Positions 17,089 to 25,342 of a stretch of DNA of 57,593 bases are shown here, piece after piece (the stretch's first letter is position 1; every line of letters begins with the position of its first letter). Both the position numbers and the translations under genes were made by a program. Origin of the DNA: Helicobacteraceae bacterium (lineage in GTDB: Bacteria > Campylobacterota > Campylobacteria > Campylobacterales > Sulfurimonadaceae); NCBI GenBank assembly GCA_027066325.1, contig JAMONY010000006.1, positions 1-57,593 of the forward strand, written 5' to 3'. The notes under the pieces are model-generated. The model was not told the origin of the DNA. It was given only the letters and a program-made list of their open reading frames with translations, and did no database searches.

Positions 17089-18654
17089 ATGAAAAAAGAG
17101 ACAAAAGCACAGAGAGTAGAGCGGATCAAAAAAGAGAAAGATGGTCTTGATGTTATAGACACTATCTACACCATTGCTAAAGATGGCACACCTATAGATC
17201 CAGAAGATATAGATCGCCTAAAGTGGTACGGCATGTATACACAAAATCGAAACCTTCAAGATAGCGATGATGATACCCTATATCTTATGTTGCGTATCAA
17301 GATAGAGCAGGGTAGACTCAATGCCACTCAGTTAGCGGTGTTAGCAGAGATATCAGAAAAGTATGCTAGAGGTAGTGCAGATCTTACAACCAGACAAAAC
17401 TTACAGTTTCACTTCATAAAACTTCAAGACCTCGTTGTGATATTTGAAAAACTAGATAGCTGTGCTCTTAGCAGTGTTATGGCAGCTGGTGATGTTGTGC
17501 GCAATACTGTTACCTGTGCTCTAGGAGCAAAAAGTGCAGACTCTTTAGTAGATGTAAGTGATACTATAGATGAGATCAATAGATTTTTCTATAAAAACAG
17601 AGACTACAGTAACTTGCCGCGAAAGTTCAAGATAGGAGTAAGTGGCTGCTCATGCCACTGCATGCCTCATGAGATACAAGATATCAGTTTTGTAGCATAC
17701 AGAGATGCTCAAAGTAGCATAAAATTTGCTCTTTATGTTGGTGGTGGACTTGCTAGCAATAAGCGATTTGCAAGCTATTTGGGCTCTGTAGAAAAAGAGC
17801 AGATACTGCCTCTTACAAAAGCATGCGTGGAGATATTTAAACACCATGGCAATCGTGAGAAGAGAACAAAGGCGCGGGTTGGCCACATAGTGCAGCTCTG
17901 GGGTGAAGATAAGTTTAAGGAGACTCTTGAGTCCATAGCCTCAACCAAGATAGAGCGCTTAGATGAGCCAGAGCTTACTAGACATGCTAATCGACACCAC
18001 AATGGCAAGAGCAGATCTGCTCTTGCTGCACGCACTCACATAGGCTGTACACTTTTTGGTGGTAAGATGGGCTCACAGATGCTAAAAGATCTATCTGCTT
18101 TGATGAAAAAGTATGACATAACAGACCTTCAAACTACAACACGCCAAAGCTTTATACTTTGTGATGTTGTAGATGATGTTGTAGATAGGCTAGAGAAAGA
18201 TCTAGAGAGCATCAATATAGACTCAAAAGCCTCTGCATTTAGAGTGCATCATCAAGCATGCACAGGTGCAGATTACTGCAAGTTTGCCATTACTTACACT
18301 AAACAGCTCTCTGAAGATATAGCTTTACATCTTGAGCAGAGTTTTCCAGACTTTCAAGAGCCTATAACGATAAGTGTTAATGGTTGTCCAAACTCATGCG
18401 CACACCCAAATGTGGTAATGCTGGGGCTTCAAGGAGCATCTTTTAAGAGAGATGGTGTAAGTGTTAAAGGCTTCTCTTTGATGGTAGCTGGCAAACTAGA
18501 TTCATCTTCAAGCCTATTTGCAAAAAAGACAGATATTAAGTTGATGCCAGAAGAGGTACCAGAGTATCTAAAGAGTCTTGTGTCAGAGTATAAGCAGAGT
18601 AGTTTTAGGAGCTTTGAGGAGTTTTTGAGCTCTAGTTTTGATCTATCTAGCTAA
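17089..18654 (+). CDS. Ferredoxin-type nitrite/sulfite reductase, probably assimilatory sulfite reductase
   Basis: 521 residues, siroheme/4Fe-4S enzyme. Two ferrodoxin-like half domains are seen: an N-terminal half with TTRQNLQFHF and KIGVSGCSCHC, and a C-terminal half with TTRQSFIL and the cluster ligands ACTGADYC (Cx5C) and NGCPNSC (Cx3C). Sequence alone does not separate sulfite from nitrite reductases well. The operon (directly after cysN) makes reduction of sulfite to sulfide, feeding CysK, by far the likeliest role. Confidence 0.92.
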   Translation: MKKETKAQRVERIKKEKDGLDVIDTIYTIAKDGTPIDPEDIDRLKWYGMYTQNRNLQDSDDDTLYLMLRIKIEQGRLNATQLAVLAEISEKYARGSADLTTRQNLQFHFIKLQDLVVIFEKLDSCALSSVMAAGDVVRNTVTCALGAKSADSLVDVSDTIDEINRFFYKNRDYSNLPRKFKIGVSGCSCHCMPHEIQDISFVAYRDAQSSIKFALYVGGGLASNKRFASYLGSVEKEQILPLTKACVEIFKHHGNREKRTKARVGHIVQLWGEDKFKETLESIASTKIERLDEPELTRHANRHHNGKSRSALAARTHIGCTLFGGKMGSQMLKDLSALMKKYDITDLQTTTRQSFILCDVVDDVVDRLEKDLESINIDSKASAFRVHHQACTGADYCKFAITYTKQLSEDIALHLEQSFPDFQEPITISVNGCPNSCAHPNVVMLGLQGASFKRDGVSVKGFSLMVAGKLDSSSSLFAKKTDIKLMPEEVPEYLKSLVSEYKQSSFRSFEEFLSSSFDLSS

Positions 18655-18669
18655 GAGAGCACTAGATTT

Positions 18670-19830
18670 ATGGTAGATAAAATATATACCTTCTTTGAGC
18701 ATAAAAACTACAAAGAGATAATGGTACTATATCTCTATTTCATGATCATTTTTATACTAAGTATCACTCTAATCATAGATATCTTAAGGGACTACTATCT
18801 CATTACCAGCATCAAAGTTTTTATGTTGGTGGTGCTAGTGTGTGGTAGCTATTTCTATAGAAGATCAGTATCACCATATAAGGTTGAGACCTATATAACA
18901 CTACTTATTATCCTCTCTGAAATAACCCTAACAGTCATAGTCTTTAAGCAAGATTTTCTTGACTACTCTACAGTCTATCCTATGCTCATAACATTTGCAA
19001 TCTTCTACTTTTATAGATTAAACAAAATATGGATCCTAACTCTCTCTCACCACCTGTATTGGGTTGGTGTCTACTATGTTGGCTATCTAAGCTATCAAGA
19101 TCACCAGATACTTCATAACACTACTGCTATGGTTGGTATGGCGGTCTCTTATCTGTTTATGAATCTATTTGGGTCTGCTTATTATGTGTCGACTGATATC
19201 TATCAACGACAACTAGAGAGATCAAATGCCAAGCAAGAAGCTCTGCTAAAAGAGATTCATCACCGCATTAAAAATAGCCTCAATTTAGTATCTAGTATAC
19301 TTGGTCTTCAACAACAACAACTTACGGCAGATAGCAGTAGAGATTGTAAAAAAGCTCTTGAAGATAGCAGGCTTCGCATCTCAGCTATCTCTTTAGTGCA
19401 CAATACACTCTATAAAGAGGCAGACTTTGCTTCGATTAATTTTGCCTCTTATGTCGATAGTTTAAGTAGTAGAGTTTTGTCTGTTAGTCAAAGAGATATA
19501 GATCTTCAGATAGAGATAGATGATGTGTGGCTAGATTCAGATCGTACTTTGATGTTAGGCATCATTATCAATGAGCTACTTACAAACTCTTTGAAGTACG
19601 CTTTTGGTGATGAAGATAGTGGTAGTATTGTTATATCGTTTGCTGTTGAAGATGGTCTATATACACTTCTCTATCGTGACTACTCAGATAAGATAACCGA
19701 CACTAAAGTGCTATATAGTAGCAGGTCGTTAGGCATTCGTCTTGTCAAGATAGCAGTAGACGAGCTTGATGCAGAGCTCTTTGTAGAGTGTTGTGGCGGA
19801 CTTAGCTATAAGATCATCTTTAGAGTCTAA
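18670..19830 (+). CDS. Membrane sensor histidine kinase (HisKA_2/HWE type)
   Basis: 386 residues. About five or six N-terminal membrane segments (residues 18-175) with very short loops are followed by a HisKA_2 dimerisation domain with phospho-acceptor His in EIHHRIKNSLNLVSSILGLQ (near residue 200), then an HATPase with the N-box LGIIINELLTNSLKYAF and SLGIRLVK. No large periplasmic sensor domain, so it may sense membrane state or redox. It is tail to tail with a response regulator gene, overlapping by four bases. A close relative lies at 41121-42254. Confidence 0.92.
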   Translation: MVDKIYTFFEHKNYKEIMVLYLYFMIIFILSITLIIDILRDYYLITSIKVFMLVVLVCGSYFYRRSVSPYKVETYITLLIILSEITLTVIVFKQDFLDYSTVYPMLITFAIFYFYRLNKIWILTLSHHLYWVGVYYVGYLSYQDHQILHNTTAMVGMAVSYLFMNLFGSAYYVSTDIYQRQLERSNAKQEALLKEIHHRIKNSLNLVSSILGLQQQQLTADSSRDCKKALEDSRLRISAISLVHNTLYKEADFASINFASYVDSLSSRVLSVSQRDIDLQIEIDDVWLDSDRTLMLGIIINELLTNSLKYAFGDEDSGSIVISFAVEDGLYTLLYRDYSDKITDTKVLYSSRSLGIRLVKIAVDELDAELFVECCGGLSYKIIFRV

Positions 19831-20507
19831 GATCTGCTAGATACCATGTATCCACTGCCACTTATGTTTAAGATAAGTTCACTATCTAAGAGCTGTTTGA
19901 CTCTGAACATAAGTGATCTTAGAGTATTTTTACTCTTTATCTCACCCCAGACCTCATAGCAGATCTGTTCGCTAGAGACTATGTTGTCTCTATTTTTTAC
20001 CAAAAGCTCTATGAGTCTTATCTTGCTTTTATTGAGAGGTATAGTCTGATCTAGTCTACTTAACCTCTTGAGTTTAAAGTTGTATCTATAGTGATTTGCT
20101 AGCTCTATCTCTTCTGAATGCTCTATCTTTTTACACTTCTTTGAGAGCACTACTGCTAGAGTAGCTAAGATCTCTATGTCGCGGTATGGTTTAAGTAGAT
20201 AGGCGTCTGCTCTACTTCTAGCTGCAAGCTCAACCATATCTGCTCTTACATGAGATGTGAGATAGATGATCTTTGTATCTAAATTCTCCTCTCGTACACT
20301 AAGGGCTGCGTCACAACCAGTGGTCTCATCTTTTAAGATTATATCCATTAGTATGAGATCGGGCTTTAACTTCTTAGTTGCTGCTACTACTTCAGAGCCT
20401 CTGTTGAGCATCTTGATAACAGAGTGCCCGTTATCTTCTAGCAGCACTTTAAGATACTCAGCCGATATCTTATCATCTTCTACTATTAAGATTTTGTATC
20501 TGCTCAT
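19827..20507 (-). CDS. Two-component response regulator with winged-helix output
   Basis: 226 residues. Receiver domain at about residues 4-120: acidic pair EDD, phospho-acceptor Asp in LILMDIILKD (near residue 55), Thr in IYLTSHV and Lys in YLLKPY. C-terminal OmpR/PhoB-like winged helix at about residues 150-224, with VWGEIKSKNTLRSLMFRVKQLL and a GSGYMV hairpin. The likely partner is the kinase immediately opposite. A TATAAT -10 box lies 18 bases before the ATG. Confidence 0.92.
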   Translation of the reverse strand: MSRYKILIVEDDKISAEYLKVLLEDNGHSVIKMLNRGSEVVAATKKLKPDLILMDIILKDETTGCDAALSVREENLDTKIIYLTSHVRADMVELAARSRADAYLLKPYRDIEILATLAVVLSKKCKKIEHSEEIELANHYRYNFKLKRLSRLDQTIPLNKSKIRLIELLVKNRDNIVSSEQICYEVWGEIKSKNTLRSLMFRVKQLLDSELILNISGSGYMVSSRS

Positions 20508-20524
20508 CTTTTTACCATCTGCTT

Positions 20525-20530
20525 ATTATA
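20525..20530 (-). promoter_or_regulatory. Putative -10 box of the response regulator gene
   Basis: TATAAT on the minus strand (preceded by CTATGT), 17 bases upstream of the regulator ATG at 20507. The leader between has no strong ribosome site. Confidence 0.5.
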
Positions 20531-20540
20531 ACATAGCGCA

Positions 20541-22592
20541 CTAATCGCCAGTAGTTCTTACACATCTATAGTATGCATTAAGTTTAAATGTGAGTAGTGA
20601 CTTACCAGTTCTAAAATCTACTCCCCAGACCAGATCAGAGCTAATTGCGGCTGTTGTTGAAGAGAAGTAGATGCCAGATGTATTGGATTTAAATGTGCCA
20701 TAGAATGCACTACCGCTTAGTTTATTGCGTCTTACTATGCTTAGGAGTTCATTGATATTTGGTAGCCTCCAGTCACCTTTTCCAGAAACATTTAGAACCT
20801 CACAGTTATCAATGGCTTGTGTAAAACTTCCACTTTTGGCCTCATCTCCAACTAACATGGGAAATCCTAACACGGTATGATAAGTTGCTGGATCCCACCA
20901 CTGCAGGTTTGTTTTTGAGTGGTTTACAATATGATTACTAGAGCGAGTAAAGGTTTCAAAAAGAGGCATAGCTCTTTGTATACAGATTACTCTTCTCATC
21001 TTGGTATCACTACTTACAGACTCCACTCCTGTTTTTAGATCAAGAACATAGTATTTATCTACGGCACCACCTCTTGCATACCTAGTTAGTGACCAGGTCT
21101 TCTCTTTAAAAAATGAAGACTGTATTGGATCTGATAGTGCGTGTGCGACAGAGCTTCTGTCGATCAAGAGGTTGAGTTCATCTATGGATGGTAGTCTCCA
21201 AGTGGAGATTCCACCTTTAACTAAAGCAGAACATGTCGCTTGAGCATTTTCATAATTACGCAAACCATAAGCTATCTTAGCTATTTTTAAACCAGTCTTA
21301 GACTCTGTATATATACCTGTGTTGGCTATAAATAATCTTTGAATACCGCTCCGATACCATCCATCATCATGGTTGTAGTATGCTCTTGTCTGACCAGTAG
21401 TGATCACTTTGCTATCACCCTCTAGATTATTGATGCTGACTCGTATGTTTTTTGTTGTGGTGTGACTTGCATCGCTGGCACCCACTTTGATAAAGTAGGT
21501 AGCTTGCTGCTCATAATCTGGCTCCACCTTAAACTCTACAACTCCAGTTGAGCTGTTTATCTCAAAGCTATCTGTATCTGCTCCGCCCTCTAGTGAGTAG
21601 ACTATGGTATCTTCATCAGTATCTGTGGCTATTACTGTAAAGGCGCTTTTTTGATTCTCATTAACCCGTATGAATGAACTTGGAGCTGTGATGATTGGTG
21701 CAGAACTCTCTGCTACATCTAAGATGGTTATGGTGATGTTTTGAGTTATGATGCTTGTGCCATCAGATACTGCTACTATAAAATTGTAACTACTTTTGCG
21801 CTCATAGTTTGGAGCTACCCTAAACCTAACAATACCAGTTGAGCGCTCTATGGTAAAGTAGCTGCAATCATCTAGTCTAACTCTTGGGGTAGCACTTCGT
21901 TCTCTAAGAGAGCATAAGCCAGCAAAAGAGTATGTGAGTGTATCGCCATCACTATCTGTAGCATCTACATCTATGGCAGAGCGTTGATTTTCATTTACGC
22001 TAGCAGTAGAGCTAGAGGTGATTTGTGGAGCATGGTTAACAGGTGTTGTAACTGTTATGGCTATATTTTGAGTTGTGCTTACAGAGCCAGCTGCTGCTTT
22101 GACGCGAAACCTATAGGTGCCAGCATCAACAACTCTTCTAAATGAGACAACTCCATCTGCATCAACAGTAAACTCAGATGCATCTGCGCCATCTAGTGAG
22201 TAGATGATGGTTGTGCCGTTGCTTACTGTAGCATCTACATTGATCGCAATCAGTGCACCTCTTACAACAGTAGCACTATCTGATGAGGTTATAGAGATTG
22301 TAGGTGTTGATGAACTGCTGCTAGTTGTGCTTAGAGCTGATGATCTACTAGATGATACGATACTACTAGTTGAACTTACGCTACTCATTGTGCTAGATGA
22401 TGAGCTACTGCTAGTTCTACTTGAAGTAGATAGGGCACTATTTGAACTACTACTAGATAGAGTACTTGCTGTACTAGATGATAGGCTAGATGAGTCATCA
22501 TCACCGCCTCCGCCAGATGATCCACCACACCCAGAGAGCATAAGTGTCACTAAGAGAAGAGTTAAGATACCATTTTTATAAAAGTTAGACAT
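20541..22592 (-). CDS. Surface lipoprotein with Ser-rich linker, cadherin-like repeats and DUF1566 domains
   Basis: 683 residues. The signal peptide ends in the lipobox LMLSGC, followed by a Gly/Asp stretch and about 60 residues made almost wholly of Ser/Thr, a flexible stalk. Three cadherin-like/He-PIG-like repeats follow (about residues 95-390), recognised by YSLDGADASEFTVDADGVV and repeated SFEINSSTGVV-type strands. Two C-terminal DUF1566 (Lcl-type) domains carry the GISTWRLPSIDEL and GKGDWRLPNINEL motifs, near residues 468 and 615. AAGGAG ribosome site. Probably an exposed adhesion or matrix protein; ligand unknown. Confidence 0.88.
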   Translation of the reverse strand: MSNFYKNGILTLLLVTLMLSGCGGSSGGGGDDDSSSLSSSTASTLSSSSSNSALSTSSRTSSSSSSSTMSSVSSTSSIVSSSRSSALSTTSSSSSTPTISITSSDSATVVRGALIAINVDATVSNGTTIIYSLDGADASEFTVDADGVVSFRRVVDAGTYRFRVKAAAGSVSTTQNIAITVTTPVNHAPQITSSSTASVNENQRSAIDVDATDSDGDTLTYSFAGLCSLRERSATPRVRLDDCSYFTIERSTGIVRFRVAPNYERKSSYNFIVAVSDGTSIITQNITITILDVAESSAPIITAPSSFIRVNENQKSAFTVIATDTDEDTIVYSLEGGADTDSFEINSSTGVVEFKVEPDYEQQATYFIKVGASDASHTTTKNIRVSINNLEGDSKVITTGQTRAYYNHDDGWYRSGIQRLFIANTGIYTESKTGLKIAKIAYGLRNYENAQATCSALVKGGISTWRLPSIDELNLLIDRSSVAHALSDPIQSSFFKEKTWSLTRYARGGAVDKYYVLDLKTGVESVSSDTKMRRVICIQRAMPLFETFTRSSNHIVNHSKTNLQWWDPATYHTVLGFPMLVGDEAKSGSFTQAIDNCEVLNVSGKGDWRLPNINELLSIVRRNKLSGSAFYGTFKSNTSGIYFSSTTAAISSDLVWGVDFRTGKSLLTFKLNAYYRCVRTTGD

Positions 22593-22653
22593 GTAGAGCT
22601 CCTTTAAGAGTTTTAATACTACAAGTTTAAGAGAATAAAATTTTAAAAAAGTT

Positions 22654-24573
22654 CTATTGGTCTGCTCTATTGATCAGATCTTGAGTGATAGCCAAAGATG
22701 CTCTGTAGCGTTTAGCACACTCTATATCATTGGTACTTTTGGCTTTATCTAGTTTAAATACACCATCACTACTTACAAGCAAGCCTGAGTCGTTAAAGCC
22801 ACAAGGTGTCTTGTAGGAACGATATAGATCGTCACCCAAAGAGATGTAGCTAGCTTCTGATAGAGTAAGGTTGTAGAGAGTTGCAAATAGATCTTTATGA
22901 GAGCTTGCTACCTCTAAGTTGGGAGGTGATTTTTTAAGATGTGGCGGTAGATGGATATAAAATGGTACCTTTTTGCTCTTGTGGCGCATTATGCCCTCTA
23001 TGGTGTTATTGTCTGCTGTGATTGCTACTACGCTCTTATTGGCTAGAGCAGTATCAGTTGTTATGAGATCTAAAAATAGTCCAGCTTGATCTAGCGCATA
23101 CTGATAGTCATACAATCTTTTAAGGGCTAGGTCAATATCTGCTACAATATTGTGCTTAAGCTTTTTTGGTAGTAGAAGTGGCTTTGAGCTATATTTTGAT
23201 GAGATCTCATATGGTGGATGGTTATTTGTTGTTAAGATAAAAATAAACTGTGGCGATGTTGCATTTTTTAATCTGTCATATACAAACTGATATGTATATC
23301 TATCGTACACCCCCCAGTCATGATCTTCTGTCTCTAGCCTCTCTTTAATAGCAGCTTTTCCATAGACACCATCAAACCCTTGTCGTTTAAGAAAAGAGCC
23401 TATATTTCGCCATGATAGATCTCCACCATACACAAAACTTGTCTCATACCCCTTATTTTTATAGACTCTAGCAGCTGCACTCTTGAAGTTAGTCCCCATA
23501 AGATTGCTTTGTGCATAGCTTATGCTGTTGGGTCGAGGTATAAGATTGAGTAAAAGTGGCTCTAACGAGACTATGGTTCCATTGGCTCCACTTATAAAAT
23601 TATTGAATACTATATCTTTATCAAAATATTTTTTAAGTGAACGCAATATATCGAAACTATCACTCTGGTATTGAAGTATGTCGCTACCAAAGCTCTCAAC
23701 CATAACCACTACTACATGCGGCGGATTTTGCTCTAGTATGTGCTCTTTTTTTGTCATGTGAACAACTGTTCTATTAGTATCTAAATACTCCTTATATGCG
23801 CGTTCTATATCACCACCGTAGCCCATCTGTTCAATAAGATTGTTGCTGTTCGATTTGGCTTTGTTGTAGTGTGAGAGAGCCTCTTTAAACTCAAAAACAC
23901 CATTGCGTGCAGTAGCATTTATAAACTCATCTGAGCTGATATTTGGTATATCTTTTAAAAGTGGAAATAGTCCTATAGAGCCTCTAGCACCAAGAGCTAT
24001 GATAACTACAGTACTGGCAAATAGTGCTATAGCCTGCTTGAGATTTAGCTGTTTTGGCTCTAGTCTGCTCTTAAATATAAGCAGTTGCACTATATAAATA
24101 GTACCTATTATATAAAAAATTGAAAAAAGTACAATATAGAAAATATTATAGTTTTTATATGCTATGTTTAAAAGAGCTGTTGTGTCATCATCAAAAAATC
24201 CAAAAATTAACATGTTGGTTCGTTCACCAAAGTATGAATAAAATGCCATATCTGCGCCCACAATAGCACCAAAGAGTAGGTATATAGATATAAAATATAG
24301 ACAAATAACTATCTTGCTATGTCGTAAAGCCAATATGTGAGAGATAAAAATATAGACAACTGGCAAGATAGAAACATAACAGATTAGAGCTAGGTCTATG
24401 CGTAATCCAAGCCAAAAAGAGCTTAACAAGTCTAGCGTAGGTAGAGTCTCATACTCTGGCTGAAAAAGGAGAAAAAAGAGCACTCTGCTAAGTGTCAGCA
24501 CTACAAGAGCTATGCTCTGTAGCTTTACAATCTGTATCAAAAGTGCTAGAGTGTGCTCTTTAGAGTTGCGCAT
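22654..24573 (-). CDS. LTA-synthase-like membrane sulfatase/phosphotransferase
   Basis: 639 residues. Five N-terminal membrane helices (to about residue 200) are followed by a periplasmic sulfatase-fold domain: VVVVMVESFGSD (first metal-binding Glu) near residue 290, and the predicted Thr nucleophile in GANGTIVSLEPLL near residue 335. This is the architecture of LtaS, OpgB and related phosphoglycerol or phosphoethanolamine transferases. The substrate cannot be read from sequence; a Gram-negative envelope glycan or lipid A is likely. Its ATG shares a base with the stop of the upstream phnA-like gene (TAATG). Confidence 0.85.
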   Translation of the reverse strand: MRNSKEHTLALLIQIVKLQSIALVVLTLSRVLFFLLFQPEYETLPTLDLLSSFWLGLRIDLALICYVSILPVVYIFISHILALRHSKIVICLYFISIYLLFGAIVGADMAFYSYFGERTNMLIFGFFDDDTTALLNIAYKNYNIFYIVLFSIFYIIGTIYIVQLLIFKSRLEPKQLNLKQAIALFASTVVIIALGARGSIGLFPLLKDIPNISSDEFINATARNGVFEFKEALSHYNKAKSNSNNLIEQMGYGGDIERAYKEYLDTNRTVVHMTKKEHILEQNPPHVVVVMVESFGSDILQYQSDSFDILRSLKKYFDKDIVFNNFISGANGTIVSLEPLLLNLIPRPNSISYAQSNLMGTNFKSAAARVYKNKGYETSFVYGGDLSWRNIGSFLKRQGFDGVYGKAAIKERLETEDHDWGVYDRYTYQFVYDRLKNATSPQFIFILTTNNHPPYEISSKYSSKPLLLPKKLKHNIVADIDLALKRLYDYQYALDQAGLFLDLITTDTALANKSVVAITADNNTIEGIMRHKSKKVPFYIHLPPHLKKSPPNLEVASSHKDLFATLYNLTLSEASYISLGDDLYRSYKTPCGFNDSGLLVSSDGVFKLDKAKSTNDIECAKRYRASLAITQDLINRADQ

Positions 24574-25088
24574 TATATCTTTTTGAGAAACTTCGAGAGT
24601 AGTACTATGCGCACTTTGTTAACTCTACCTTCTATCTGTTCTGGATTTGATGTTAGTGTGATATTGCGTACCACGGTGCCTCTTTTGGCAGTAAAACCAG
24701 CTCCTTTAACCTCAAGATCTTTAATGATAGTGACACTATCACCACTCTTTAAGATATTGTTATTGCTATCTTTAGTTGGCTCTGTTGGTTCATTGTTACT
24801 ACTACTGTTGGCTATCTCTAAGATCTCATCTTCAAGATAGAGCATATCTAACATGTCTTCTCTTTTAAGCCTTTTAAAGAGCCTGTAGCAGATGATCTGT
24901 ACTGCTATGTTTTCACTCCACATGCTCTCATTGAGACAGTGCCAGTGAGCTTCATCTAGCTCATCTGAGCTATCTATTTGAGACCTACAGACCTCACACA
25001 TTAGCAGATTAAGATTACTATCTACCTCATAAACATTAACACCATCTGTGTTGGCACAAAGCTCACATTTTAACTCTTGACTACTCAT
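24573..25088 (-). CDS. PhnA (YjdM) family zinc-ribbon protein
   Basis: 171 residues. The N-terminal CxxC pairs (LKCELCANTDG and MCEVCRSQ) form a zinc ribbon. The C-terminal SH3-like domain carries LKSGDSVTIIKDLEVKG and KRGTVVRNI, typical of PhnA/YjdM. The family was named after the phn operon, but its role is unproved. Ser/Asn-rich linker at about residues 93-108. Preceded 22 bases upstream by ccoS. Confidence 0.9.
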   Translation of the reverse strand: MSSQELKCELCANTDGVNVYEVDSNLNLLMCEVCRSQIDSSDELDEAHWHCLNESMWSENIAVQIICYRLFKRLKREDMLDMLYLEDEILEIANSSSNNEPTEPTKDSNNNILKSGDSVTIIKDLEVKGAGFTAKRGTVVRNITLTSNPEQIEGRVNKVRIVLLSKFLKKI

Positions 25089-25110
25089 AATAACATCTCC
25101 TTAACTATTT

Positions 25111-25341
25111 TTAATCAGGTGGTCTATATCCACTATTTTTGCGTTTTTTGGCTAGCTCTTTATTTTGCTCTCTTTGAGCCGCATCTTGCAACTCTTCGTT
25201 CCCATCATGTTGTACCTGATTTAAAAATCTCTCTTCATCATCAAAGTGACCATTTTTAATTGCCCACATAACTGCTAGTAGCGATATGAGCCCAAGTGTA
25301 AGTGAGACTCCCATCATCATGATCAATACCCAACTATCCAT
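25111..25341 (-). CDS. ccoS: cbb3 oxidase maturation protein CcoS
   Basis: 76 residues. One membrane helix (about residues 5-28) followed by the CcoS hallmark WAIKNGHFDDEER, then a polar tail. Needed in other bacteria for cofactor insertion into cbb3 oxidase. One base after ccoI, so the two maturation genes are co-transcribed, although ccoNOQP lies about 17 kb away. Confidence 0.93.
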   Translation of the reverse strand: MDSWVLIMMMGVSLTLGLISLLAVMWAIKNGHFDDEERFLNQVQHDGNEELQDAAQREQNKELAKKRKNSGYRPPD

Positions 25342-25342
25342 T

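Noticed and set aside
22204-22581. Leu/Val/Asp-rich reading frame opposite the lipoprotein gene
   Set aside because: It is the antisense of the Ser-rich stalk; low-complexity sequence gives a long open frame by chance.
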